From assembly GCA_023387755.1 (NCBI GenBank), contig JAEWHO010000020.1, positions 1-28,215 of the forward strand: a DNA stretch of 28,215 nucleotides, given 5' to 3'. Shown here piece after piece: positions 7,984-15,381 of the stretch. Within the stretch, counting starts at the first letter, position 1; every line of letters starts with the position of its first letter. Both the position numbers and the translations under genes were made by a program. Origin of the DNA: Actinomycetes bacterium. Lineage in GTDB: Bacteria; Actinomycetota; Actinomycetes; Actinomycetales; Actinomycetaceae. A model generated the notes under the pieces. It was not told the DNA's origin and did not search any database. It worked only from the letters and a program-made list of their open reading frames with translations.

Positions 7984-9068
7984 CCGCCCGCCGCTTCCTT
8001 TCTGAAACCGTGCGCAGCGCCCGCGGCGCCGTTGTCAGCTCCGCACTCGTGTTGGTCGTGCTTGCCCTCACCTGTTTTGGGGCGCTTAGTATTGCCGGGA
8101 AAAACGCTGCCTACGAGGCGCAGGTGCGGGCGCAGTTCGAAGGGACCGGGGCCCGCCAAATTACCTATCACAGTGGCGGAAACAACCAGTGCATTAACGA
8201 GCTCACCGTAGCGTCAATAGCGAAACTCCCCGCCGTCACCGCAGTGCTCGCGCTCGGGGGAGTCACTGACGTAACCAACGGAGCGATCCCCGGTACCCCG
8301 CCCGTGGCCCTACAACCGGTGCGCGGGGATCTACCGGCGGCGGCGACGCTCACCCAGGGGCGTTGGCCCGCGCCAGGCGAGGTTATTCTCGGCGAAGCAG
8401 CGGTAAGTAAACTCCGCTTCGCGATGGCATCCGGCTATGTGGAAACCAGCGCGGGGCAGCAGTACGCCGTCGTCGGTGCGTACCGGGCCAATGACGCCCA
8501 CACAAACCTCAACGATATGGCGATCACCCCGGCGGCTGCGGGAGAAAAACTCACCACCCTGCACGTGGATGTGCGCGAATTAGCGGATGTGGGGGCGGTA
8601 CAGGCGAGTGCGTACAGCATCATGAACCCGAGCGAGCCGCAGAATCTCACGATCCACAGCGGGCGGGTGGCGGCCCAAACCGCCCTGGAAGCGAGCCTGC
8701 TTGCCAGCGCTGCCGGGCGGTCAACATTCCTGCTGATTCTTGGGGTCGGCGGGCTGTTCGTGTCCATCGTGGTGCTCTCCGACGTGCTGATCCAACGCCG
8801 TGACCTGGGGCGCCGCCGTGCGTTGGGCTGTTCACGCGGGCTCCTAGTTGCGCTCGTGACCGCCCGCAATACACTCGCCGGCAGTATCGGTGCGGCGCTC
8901 GGCACCGGCGTGGCGCTAATCTACGCCTGGTACAGCTTCACTCTCCCGCCGCTGGACTTTGCGCTCGCCGTCATGGTGCTGTGCATACTCGTATGCCTGG
9001 TGGCGAACCTGCCGCCGGCCATCTTCGCCGCCCGCCGGGACCCAGTCAGCGTCCTGCGGACGCCGTAA
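7980..9068 (+). CDS. FtsX/MacB-like ABC transporter permease
   Basis: A 362-aa integral membrane protein with the type VII ABC layout. It has one N-terminal transmembrane helix (about 19-41) and a large extracellular domain of about 200 residues (MacB periplasmic-core-like, containing GNNQCINELTVASI). Three C-terminal helices start at TFLLILGVGGLFVSIVVL, and the protein ends in RRDPVSVLRTP, the family's usual closing segment. The cytoplasmic coupling region QRRDLGRRRALGCSRG is characteristic. Its start overlaps the ATPase stop by four bases, so it works with the ATPase and the peptidoglycan-binding adaptor. Candidate cargo or partners are the small secreted protein and the lipoprotein upstream; this is inference from gene order. 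Confidence 0.88.
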   Translation: MTARRFLSETVRSARGAVVSSALVLVVLALTCFGALSIAGKNAAYEAQVRAQFEGTGARQITYHSGGNNQCINELTVASIAKLPAVTAVLALGGVTDVTNGAIPGTPPVALQPVRGDLPAAATLTQGRWPAPGEVILGEAAVSKLRFAMASGYVETSAGQQYAVVGAYRANDAHTNLNDMAITPAAAGEKLTTLHVDVRELADVGAVQASAYSIMNPSEPQNLTIHSGRVAAQTALEASLLASAAGRSTFLLILGVGGLFVSIVVLSDVLIQRRDLGRRRALGCSRGLLVALVTARNTLAGSIGAALGTGVALIYAWYSFTLPPLDFALAVMVLCILVCLVANLPPAIFAARRDPVSVLRTP

Positions 9069-9111
9069 TGGTTCCGGTGAAAATATAGAAAAGCGCCGCA
9101 CACAGGAAGTT

Positions 9112-9858
9112 CTATGTGCTCGCCCCAGTGTTTAAATTGACCGCGCCACCCTCGCCCACGCCAGGCGCGGGGACGAGGATACGGGCGGCCGGAGCAGCCG
9201 CCAACATCTGCTCAATGGCGGGGCAGTAGCGGCCATTGGCGTCGCACGGTTCGGCGGAGGATTGCAGGTAGGCGCGCAGGAAACGCTCCACGGCCTGGCC
9301 CACCCGCGGGGAGTCCGGTTCACTCAATGCCCGGCCAGCGAAGGCCAGCAACATCATGTGGTCCACCCGGGCGGCATCAGCAGCTACCAGCGGCATCACA
9401 AAGGGCACATCAATATGGCGCACGCCGTGCCGGTGATAGAACCGCAGGCGGGCGCGGGGATCACCCGTGGCCGCCGACCCCTCATGGAAGTCCGGATCCT
9501 CCACCTCACCAAGTACCAGGTAGGGCTGGTAGCGGGCCTGCCAGTCGGCCAGCGTAGTATCGAGCAGCGCCCCGCCGATCCCCTGCCCGCGCCCTCGCTC
9601 TCCGACCGCAAGCCAAGTCAGCAAAATGACGTCACCTGGTTCCGTGGGGGCAGTCCCAATTGCGGCAGCCAGCGGGGTGCCGGCGTCGTCGAAAGCAGCC
9701 ATGGTGAGGAATACGCCCGCACTAAACCCCAACTCGAATTCCTCCCGGGTTGATAACTCCTCCGGGGGAAAACTCGGCAGCAAAATCTCTTCCACCACCC
9801 GCATAAACTCAGGCGTGGACTGGCAGGGGCGGAGATCAAAAGCAGGCATAAGCACCAT
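9112..9858 (-). CDS. GNAT-family N-acetyltransferase
   Basis: About 248 aa. The acetyl-CoA-binding motif A is clear: LTWLAVGERGRGQGIGGALL has the R/Q-x-x-G-x-G/A signature in RGQGIGGA, with the preceding beta strand. A later RLRFYHRHGVRHIDVP resembles motif B. The C-terminal 80 residues extend past the core fold and are unrecognised. I chose ATG at 9858 (weak GGCGGA upstream); TTG at 9885 and ATG at 9849 are possible. It is a single gene, convergent with the ABC permease and divergent from the SDR gene. The acceptor substrate cannot be inferred. Confidence 0.83.
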   Translation of the reverse strand: MVLMPAFDLRPCQSTPEFMRVVEEILLPSFPPEELSTREEFELGFSAGVFLTMAAFDDAGTPLAAAIGTAPTEPGDVILLTWLAVGERGRGQGIGGALLDTTLADWQARYQPYLVLGEVEDPDFHEGSAATGDPRARLRFYHRHGVRHIDVPFVMPLVAADAARVDHMMLLAFAGRALSEPDSPRVGQAVERFLRAYLQSSAEPCDANGRYCPAIEQMLAAAPAARILVPAPGVGEGGAVNLNTGAST

Positions 9859-10019
9859 TATGGTCCGCCGCGGGCCTAGGGCCAATTGGGGGCCTGGGGT
9901 ACCGGCGTATGCAGCGGACGGGGCGAGGCAGAACTAGGGGCCGGGCAGCGGCCTCGCAGCGGTGGCACAGACGGTGGCGGGGCTGGCACGATAGAAGCAG
10001 AACAGCCAAGGAGGGTGCA

Positions 10020-10799
10020 ATGGATCTGGGTATCAGCGGACGCGCCGCACTAGTGGCGGCTTCCACCAGCGGATTGGGGTTCGCCATCGCGCAAGCATTG
10101 GCGCAGGAGGGGGTGCGCGTCGTCGTGAACGGGCGGAGCAGCGAGCATGTGGACGCCGCCGTGGAGCAGATCCGCGCCGAAGGTGGGGACGCCGTCGGAA
10201 TCGCTGCCGACCTAGCCACCAGCGTCACCGACCTACTCGAACGCGCCCACGCGGCCGTCGGGGATATTGACATCCTCGTGCTGAACGGCGGCGGGCCCCG
10301 GCCCCTGAGTGCCGGCGACGTCACCGAAAGCGACCTCGACCCCACCTTCGACTCACTCCTGCGCCCCCACGTGGCCCTCATCAACGCGCTGCTGCCGGGG
10401 ATGCGCGAACGGAAATGGGGCCGGATCGTGGCGGTTGGATCATCCGGGATACAAGCCCCACTACCGGACCTCGCGCTCTCCAATATCGGGCGGGCGGCAC
10501 TCGCGGGCTACCTCAAAACGCTCGCTGCGGAGGTCGCCAGTGACGGCGTTACCGTGAACCTGGTGCTGCCCGGGCGGATCGATACCCAGCGGGTACAGCA
10601 GCTCGACGACGCCGCTGCTGCGCAGCGGGGCAGCACTCCCGCCCAGGTGCGCGGCGAGGTTATCTCCACCATCCCGGCGGGCCGCTACGGCGACCCCGCC
10701 GAATTCGGTGCCACCGCCGCCTTCCTGTGCTCCGCAGCCGCCGGGTACATCACCGGAACCGCACTGCGGGTCGATGGAGGAGCAGTGCCGTGTCTGTAG
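10020..10799 (+). CDS. SDR-family oxidoreductase-like protein with non-canonical active site
   Basis: A 259-aa short-chain dehydrogenase/reductase. The ATG at 10020 has a strong AAGGAGG. The cofactor motif appears as AASTSGLGFAIAQALA (TGxxxGxG-like), the strand motif as LNGGGP in place of NNAG, and the C-terminus as GYITGTALRVDGG, typical of FabG-type enzymes. The active-site region reads GSSGIQAPLPDLALSNIGR. Counting the standard S-x12-Y-x3-K spacing puts Ser where Tyr belongs and Arg where Lys belongs. Some annotated SDRs share this LSNxxR pattern, so it is probably a genuine subfamily rather than a mutation, but FabG-like catalysis should not be assumed. It lies alone between divergent and downstream genes. 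Confidence 0.85.
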   Translation: MDLGISGRAALVAASTSGLGFAIAQALAQEGVRVVVNGRSSEHVDAAVEQIRAEGGDAVGIAADLATSVTDLLERAHAAVGDIDILVLNGGGPRPLSAGDVTESDLDPTFDSLLRPHVALINALLPGMRERKWGRIVAVGSSGIQAPLPDLALSNIGRAALAGYLKTLAAEVASDGVTVNLVLPGRIDTQRVQQLDDAAAAQRGSTPAQVRGEVISTIPAGRYGDPAEFGATAAFLCSAAAGYITGTALRVDGGAVPCL

Positions 10800-10991
10800 C
10801 GAATGGCCACAGCAGCGCGAATCACCCCAGCCTAGCGGCGAATGAACGGGCCTAACGGGGAGCTCGTCCTATGGACCTTCGGTAGACACCGCCCCACCCA
10901 GGTGCTGCTTGAGCGCGTCGCACCGCCGTCGTCGTGCTGCTAAAAACCGCCCGCTATTGTCACGCAGCCGCGTGCCTGCTTTGATGGGTAT

Positions 10992-11792
10992 GTGTTTCGC
11001 CAGCGCGCTTTTGTCCGCCGTCCCGGCCCCGCTCTGACCCGCTGTTCCCTCTGTACCGACCCCGCCAGCCCCGCCGCTCTCCATCGTTGTGGAGGCGCGT
11101 TTGATCCCACCCTGGCGCTGGACCAGTGGGAGTCCTATGTTGATGCGCTCCACGAGTGTGGCTGGGAAACCTACGAACTCCCCCATGTGCAAGGCCACAA
11201 CTGTTGCCCGTTCGTGGAGAGTGACGCCGTCGTCTATGACCGGCTCTTTATTGTGACTCGGCCCCGTCAACGCGAGGCGCAGTCCGGGCAGTATTCAATC
11301 GCTGCGGCGGCCGAGGCGCGCGGGTTTGACGTCCTGTGGATCGACGACGCCGCCTACCTCGACGGTATGGATGTGCTGAAATTCGGTGGCCACATGTGGA
11401 TTGGTCTCACCGAGAATACCGACAGCGCAGGCGCGAACCAACTGGCCGCCCACCTGCGGGCCTACGGGGTGCGGGCCCACCTGGTGCCGTGTAAGCCCGC
11501 CACTTATCTGAAAAACGTGATGACGGCGCTGCCGGATGGCTCCTTGCTGGTATACCGCCCTCTCCTGGGGCGGCTGGAGACCCACGCATCTGTGGTGGCG
11601 GCACCGGAACCGACCGGTGCACGCGTCATGCTGCTGGGTGGTAACCGCGTCATGATGGGGGCGAGCGCCCCGCGCACTGCCGAAATGCTGCGGCGCCGTG
11701 GCTATGACGTGCTCACCGTGGACATCTCCGAATTCGAGAAAATCGGGGCCGGCCCCACCTGCCTGTCTATTCGAATGCGGGCAGATTCCTAA
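10992..11792 (+). CDS. Dimethylargininase (DDAH)-like protein with altered active site
   Basis: A 266-aa guanidino-group-modifying-superfamily protein. It aligns by eye with actinobacterial N(G),N(G)-dimethylarginine dimethylaminohydrolases: RAFVRRPGPALT at the start, LALDQWESYVDALHECGWET, LDGMDVLKFGGHMWIG, ARVMLLGGNRVMMGASAPRT, and FEKIGAGPTCLSIRMR with the nucleophile Cys257. The conserved VLHLK segment carrying the catalytic His reads ATYLK here (Tyr172, TAT at 11505-11507). The acidic EGGD-type motif reads DGMD, and the PDSVFVED substrate loop is altered to CCPFVESD. Real DDAHs hydrolyse methylated arginines to citrulline; this one may be inactive or have changed function. The start is uncertain: GTG at 10992 suits the family N-terminus but has only a weak ribosome site. 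Confidence 0.78.
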   Translation: MFRQRAFVRRPGPALTRCSLCTDPASPAALHRCGGAFDPTLALDQWESYVDALHECGWETYELPHVQGHNCCPFVESDAVVYDRLFIVTRPRQREAQSGQYSIAAAAEARGFDVLWIDDAAYLDGMDVLKFGGHMWIGLTENTDSAGANQLAAHLRAYGVRAHLVPCKPATYLKNVMTALPDGSLLVYRPLLGRLETHASVVAAPEPTGARVMLLGGNRVMMGASAPRTAEMLRRRGYDVLTVDISEFEKIGAGPTCLSIRMRADS

Positions 11793-11826
11793 CCGGCCGC
11801 AGGCGAGCAGACCACTAGCGCGGTGG

Positions 11827-13227
11827 TTACCCCGCAAATAACTCCTGCGCCAGGTACTCACCCGAGGCAAATCCGCGCGGAATCGCAAAGACCGCGGACC
11901 CAATCGGGGTCGTCCACTGGTTGAGCAGATCCAGCTGCGCGAGCTGGTGTTGCAGCGGCAAATACTGGTGTTCCAGGTCCGCCTGGAAGGCAATAAAAAC
12001 CAGCCCCACATTGGAGATCTGGCCGGCCGCGGGGGATTCGGTGTAGTTATACGGGCGGCGCAGTATCCGCTGGGAACCGTCGTCGGTGCGGGCCCGGCGA
12101 ATATGGGCGGCCACGTCGATAAGCGGGAAGCCGAGCGAATTTTTCGCTTCCAAATCGGGCTCATCGAACTCTTGCTGCCCGCTCAGCGGTGCCCCCGATT
12201 TTTGGAAGCGCCCCAGTACCGTATCGCGTGCCGGTATATCCAGCTCGTCCCAGCCGTCCAAATTCATGTGAATGCGCCGCACCACCATGGTGGAGCCACC
12301 GTCCAACCAGGGCTGGTCATCAGTACGGAAAATCAGGTTCGGTTCCTCAGCCGGATCCGGGTTGCGGGTGCCGTCTAACTGGCCGAAATGGTTGCGCATC
12401 GTCGCGCCGGGCTGGGTGACGCCGGGCGCGTTGCGGGAACCAAACTGGGTCCAGCGGGGCGTGAGATAATCGGCCGCCTCCTTGGCAAGGAGTCGAGCCG
12501 CGTGGGTGGCGGTAGTGGGATCGTCGGCACATACTTGCACGACGACGTCGCCACCCGACCACTCGTCTTGTAACTGGTCAATCGGATACGCCGGTAGCGG
12601 AGCTAACCAGCTGGGCCGCTTATCGGTCAAGGAGAGTTTATCGAATAGGGGCGAGCCAAAGCCGACCGTGACGGTTAAGGAAGCCGGGTAGTAGGCCAGT
12701 TCCGGCTCGGTATCAGTCATGGCCGGGTAGCCTGCCGTCATCCGCTCAATATCTTCGGTCCACAACTGCATCAGCCAGCTCATATGGGTGGCGCTGGTGT
12801 GAGGGAGTAGATCGAAAGCCGCGAGGACTAGGAATGCCTGTGGTGGGGTGGCAATACCGGCCTGATTGGGGCCGTGGCAGTCAATCGTGGCGCTGCCATA
12901 TTCGCCAATACCCACACCGGGCGCGGAACCGGCACCCTGGACGGCACCGGAAGTTCCCGGCAACGGTTCTCCAGCACCGGCAAGCGTGCTGGAGGTTGAA
13001 CCGGGAGCGGGCGTGCCAGCGTGCCTCCAACCGCCTAGCCCCCAGGTTGCGGCTGCTCCCAAGGCTAGGCCGCCCGCCCCGAAGAGGAGGTCGCGGCGGC
13101 CTAAACCGGCGGCAGAGTCCGCCGTCTCGGCGTGAGACTGCGGACTCTGCTGGCGAGCCGATGCGCCCGCCTCGTGCGGGCGCTCGGCTGCGTCGTCGTC
13201 GAAATGATTGGGATTAGTTCCCGCCAT
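11827..13227 (-). CDS. Tat-exported DyP-type (EfeB/DtpA-like) heme peroxidase
   Basis: A 466-aa Dyp-type peroxidase. A long polar N-region leads to twin arginines (GLGRRDLLFGAGGLALGAA, RR at 44-45), a Tat signal, so the heme-loaded enzyme should be exported folded. The mature domain has the family GxxDG motif as GQLDG (282-286, catalytic Asp285), the likely proximal heme ligand His375 (AAHIRRA), and ILRRPYNY with the distal Arg (391). ATG 13227 is chosen because longer frames read through the chaperone gene; it overlaps the end of the upstream chaperone gene by 14 bases. Family members oxidise dyes, phenols or metals. In Streptomyces the homologous DtpA works with copper chaperones to mature the copper oxidase GlxA. 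It is last in the copper operon. Confidence 0.92.
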   Translation of the reverse strand: MAGTNPNHFDDDAAERPHEAGASARQQSPQSHAETADSAAGLGRRDLLFGAGGLALGAAATWGLGGWRHAGTPAPGSTSSTLAGAGEPLPGTSGAVQGAGSAPGVGIGEYGSATIDCHGPNQAGIATPPQAFLVLAAFDLLPHTSATHMSWLMQLWTEDIERMTAGYPAMTDTEPELAYYPASLTVTVGFGSPLFDKLSLTDKRPSWLAPLPAYPIDQLQDEWSGGDVVVQVCADDPTTATHAARLLAKEAADYLTPRWTQFGSRNAPGVTQPGATMRNHFGQLDGTRNPDPAEEPNLIFRTDDQPWLDGGSTMVVRRIHMNLDGWDELDIPARDTVLGRFQKSGAPLSGQQEFDEPDLEAKNSLGFPLIDVAAHIRRARTDDGSQRILRRPYNYTESPAAGQISNVGLVFIAFQADLEHQYLPLQHQLAQLDLLNQWTTPIGSAVFAIPRGFASGEYLAQELFAG

Positions 13228-13861
13228 CGTTCTTCTCATGTTCGCCGTGGTCGTGACCTTCATGGTCATGACCCTCGTGATTGTGGCCTTCGTGGCCGTC
13301 CGGGGAGCCGCTCTCCCCGTGCACCCCGTACTCCTCCTGCGCGCCCTTGAAGGTGCGGCCCTTGGCAGTGAAGGTAGCGGTGGTGCCGCCTTCCAGTTCC
13401 AAGGTGATGATGATGTCCTGCCCGGCCTCAACCGGATTCTTCAGATCCATCAGCATCAGGTGGTCAGCGCCCGGTTCGAGCAGCTTGGATGCACCCGGCT
13501 CAATGGTGAATCCATTTTCCATCTGCTGCATCATCATTTTGCCATCTTTTTGCACGGTTTCGTGCAACTCGGCGCGGCCAGCAACTTCCGCCTTCATGCC
13601 GATCACATGAATCGGTTTATCGGTTTCGTTCACCAAGGTTCCAAAGGCTGCCGTCATCTTGCCGTCGGCGGCCTTCACCCACATATCTTCGAATCGCAGG
13701 CCGCCATCGGTCTGAGTCTGGACGGCGTCGGTGGCACTCGCGGACGCGGAAGCGCTCGCGGAAGTGGTGGATTCCGTGGCGGGCTTATTGTCGCTCCCGC
13801 AGCCACTCAGGGCGATAGTCAGGGCGGCAACAGCAGCGAGGGCGCGTAGCGGAGTTCGCAT
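13214..13861 (-). CDS. PCuAC-type extracellular copper(I) chaperone lipoprotein with His-rich tail
   Basis: A 215-aa protein with lipobox LSGC (Cys21) and a Ser/Ala-rich linker. A PCuAC domain (about 55-168) carries the copper-binding set His100, Met111, His134 and Met136 (H-x10-M, then HLM), close to the published H(M)x10Mx21HxM pattern. Additional Met residues surround Met111 (KMMMQQM). After residue 180 a tail contains nine His in about 30 residues, arranged as GH/DH/EH pairs, likely a second low-affinity metal reservoir. It starts four bases after the CopC-like stop and runs into the DyP gene. It should take Cu(I) outside the membrane and hand it to a cuproenzyme; the recipient is not in this window. 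Confidence 0.92.
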   Translation of the reverse strand: MRTPLRALAAVAALTIALSGCGSDNKPATESTTSASASASASATDAVQTQTDGGLRFEDMWVKAADGKMTAAFGTLVNETDKPIHVIGMKAEVAGRAELHETVQKDGKMMMQQMENGFTIEPGASKLLEPGADHLMLMDLKNPVEAGQDIIITLELEGGTTATFTAKGRTFKGAQEEYGVHGESGSPDGHEGHNHEGHDHEGHDHGEHEKNDGGN

Positions 13862-13865
13862 TGGG

Positions 13866-14444
13866 CTACTTTCTCTTTCGGCTGTAGACGAATAACGTGA
13901 CGATGCTACCTATGAGAACGGTTATCAGCACACCCCAGAAGGCAGGATGTGAAAAAAACGATGCCGACGCGGTGGTGGCGGTATCCGCTGGTGTGGTGGA
14001 GGGCGGGAGGGGCGAGTTGGTGGTTGAATCAGCAGTGCTGCCGGCTGAGTTGCCGTTAGCGGGGGGTGCAGTCGCATCTCCTACCGAGAAGGTCACCAAT
14101 CCCTGGATTCGGTGCCCATCTGAGGAGACAACGGACCATGCCGCGGAATAGAAGCCGTCGGGTAACGCTGGCAGATCCACCCGCGCATCGCGCCCGTCAA
14201 TCGTGAGCGGTTGGTTAAGAATCTCCTGCTTATTCGCGTCCGTGACCACGACTGCCGCCGAGCCTTGCCCAAGGTCGAGCAGCTCGTTATTGAAGGTAAG
14301 GGTGAGCTGGTCTGGGCTGGTGGGCAGATGCTCGCCGTCGTTTGGATTGGATCCAACTAGTACGTCATGTGCGGCTGCCGGGCCCGCGACCCAGCACAGG
14401 CACAGTAGTGTTACCAGGCAGTGTAGCCAGCGGGCTTTCAACAC
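13866..14444 (-). CDS. CopC-domain copper-binding protein, membrane anchored
   Basis: A 192-aa protein. The GTG start at 14444 is set by a strong AAAGGAGGG six bases upstream; longer frames have no such signal and run into the fluoride-channel gene. The signal peptide ends AGPAAA, leaving His26 as the first mature residue. With Asp109 and His111 (SSDGHRIQG) this matches the Cu(II) brace of CopC proteins. A Ser/Thr/Pro linker (about 125-160) leads to a C-terminal transmembrane helix (about 168-187) and a SRKRK anchor. The overall plan resembles YobA/CopC proteins lacking the CopD membrane domain. It is co-transcribed with the PCuAC chaperone and DyP peroxidase and probably buffers or delivers extracellular copper. 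Confidence 0.9.
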   Translation of the reverse strand: MLKARWLHCLVTLLCLCWVAGPAAAHDVLVGSNPNDGEHLPTSPDQLTLTFNNELLDLGQGSAAVVVTDANKQEILNQPLTIDGRDARVDLPALPDGFYSAAWSVVSSDGHRIQGLVTFSVGDATAPPANGNSAGSTADSTTNSPLPPSTTPADTATTASASFFSHPAFWGVLITVLIGSIVTLFVYSRKRK

Positions 14445-14515
14445 CCCGGTCCCTCCTTTGCGATTCGCTCTCCTCCCACGATAAGCCACCTGGCAGATGA
14501 GGGGCGAGTAAGCCG

Positions 14516-14911
14516 TCACGACGCCAACCAGATACCTGCACCCACCGCCGCCACACTGCCCACCCAGGTGCCGACGAGCAGCCCCACGGCGCGCCCCCAG
14601 TGCCGCGCGCGCACGAGGGCGAGCACGTCCGTGATAGCGGTGGAGAAGGTGGTGAAGGAACCGCATCCGCCCACCCCGGCGATCACGTACCAGGCCGGCG
14701 GGTAGGCGGCGGAGATGTGCCAGCCGGCGTCATACCAGAGCACGCCGGCCAGGGCGGTGAGCACCCCTAATAGCAGTGAACCGGCAATATTGACGACGAC
14801 GATGCCGGCGGTGCCGGGACGGCCCCGCCGCACCAGGGTATCGACGGTCACGCGGCCGACCGCCCCCAGGGCGGCGGCCACCGAAAACAACACGGTAAGG
14901 AGAATGCTCAT
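14516..14911 (-). CDS. Fluoride channel FluC/CrcB (first-type subunit)
   Basis: A 131-aa four-helix membrane protein with the FluC signature GGCGSFTTFSTA (81-92), the TM2 Asn in VVVNIAGSLLLG, and an early GRVTVDTL resembling the conserved GAxxRY segment. It overlaps the upstream crcB copy by four bases (ATGA). Many Gram-positive bacteria use two small subunits as a heterodimeric dual-topology channel that exports fluoride, and the pair here fits that. A fluoride riboswitch is not evident, as both genes are internal to a longer transcript. 71 bases separate it from the CopC-like gene. Confidence 0.92.
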   Translation of the reverse strand: MSILLTVLFSVAAALGAVGRVTVDTLVRRGRPGTAGIVVVNIAGSLLLGVLTALAGVLWYDAGWHISAAYPPAWYVIAGVGGCGSFTTFSTAITDVLALVRARHWGRAVGLLVGTWVGSVAAVGAGIWLAS

Positions 14912-15381
14912 GCTCGCTCCCCGCCGACATACCAGCCGAGCGCGGCGGCGGCCCCGCCGGCAACGAACGTGAGTGCGCTATATCCGAGCGAAGCACCGAT
15001 ACTGCATACTCCGGTGCGCCAAACCTCCAGAGCGAAACTGGAGTAGGTGGTTAAGCCCGCACACAGTCCGGTTCCGAGCAGAAGCCGCAAGTCCTGAATA
15101 TAGGTGGTGCCGGGGAACCGGGTGGCCACATGAATGAGGGCGGCGAGCAAGCCGCTGCCCACCGTGTTGGCAACTAGCGTGGGGCCGTGTATCCATCCGC
15201 CGGCGGGAATAACGGCGGGTAACATCCACCGGATGAGCGCCCCGGCGGCAGTACCAGCCATAATGAGGGCCCAGCCGAACGGGGAGGGCAGCGCCCGCCA
15301 CCACGGGGCTGCGGCTGCGCGCGACCGTGCAGCCCGCAATGCCGCTTTACGGTGTGGAGGAGCTGGGCTATGTTTCCCCAT
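14908..15381 (-). CDS. crcB: Fluoride channel FluC/CrcB (second-type subunit)
   Basis: A 157-aa member of the same family with a basic N-terminal extension of about 35 residues. The signature is GTGLCAGLTTYSSFALE (103-119), the TM1 Arg is in GALIRWMLP, and the TM2 Asn is Asn72 (VANTVGSGLL). The ATG directly follows the TAA of the DUF2079 gene, with GGAGG about eleven bases upstream. It is the likely heterodimer partner of the next gene. The two copies are clearly diverged, so this is not a recent duplication. Confidence 0.92.
   Translation of the reverse strand: MGKHSPAPPHRKAALRAARSRAAAAPWWRALPSPFGWALIMAGTAAGALIRWMLPAVIPAGGWIHGPTLVANTVGSGLLAALIHVATRFPGTTYIQDLRLLLGTGLCAGLTTYSSFALEVWRTGVCSIGASLGYSALTFVAGGAAAALGWYVGGERA

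Noticed and set aside
9085..9119. Bidirectional terminator between the ABC permease and GNAT genes
   Set aside because: Only a 6-bp AT stem with a 19-base loop (ATAGAA/TTCTAT) and a competing 5-bp stem; no T-run on either side.
11811..11827. Terminator between the DDAH-like and DyP genes
   Set aside because: ACCAC/GTGGT is only a 5-bp stem without a T tract, overlapping the DyP stop codon.
13228..13431. N-terminal extension of the DyP peroxidase into the chaperone gene
   Set aside because: The extra residues are a frame-shifted image of the His-rich tail; the ATG at 13227 gives a normal Tat signal.
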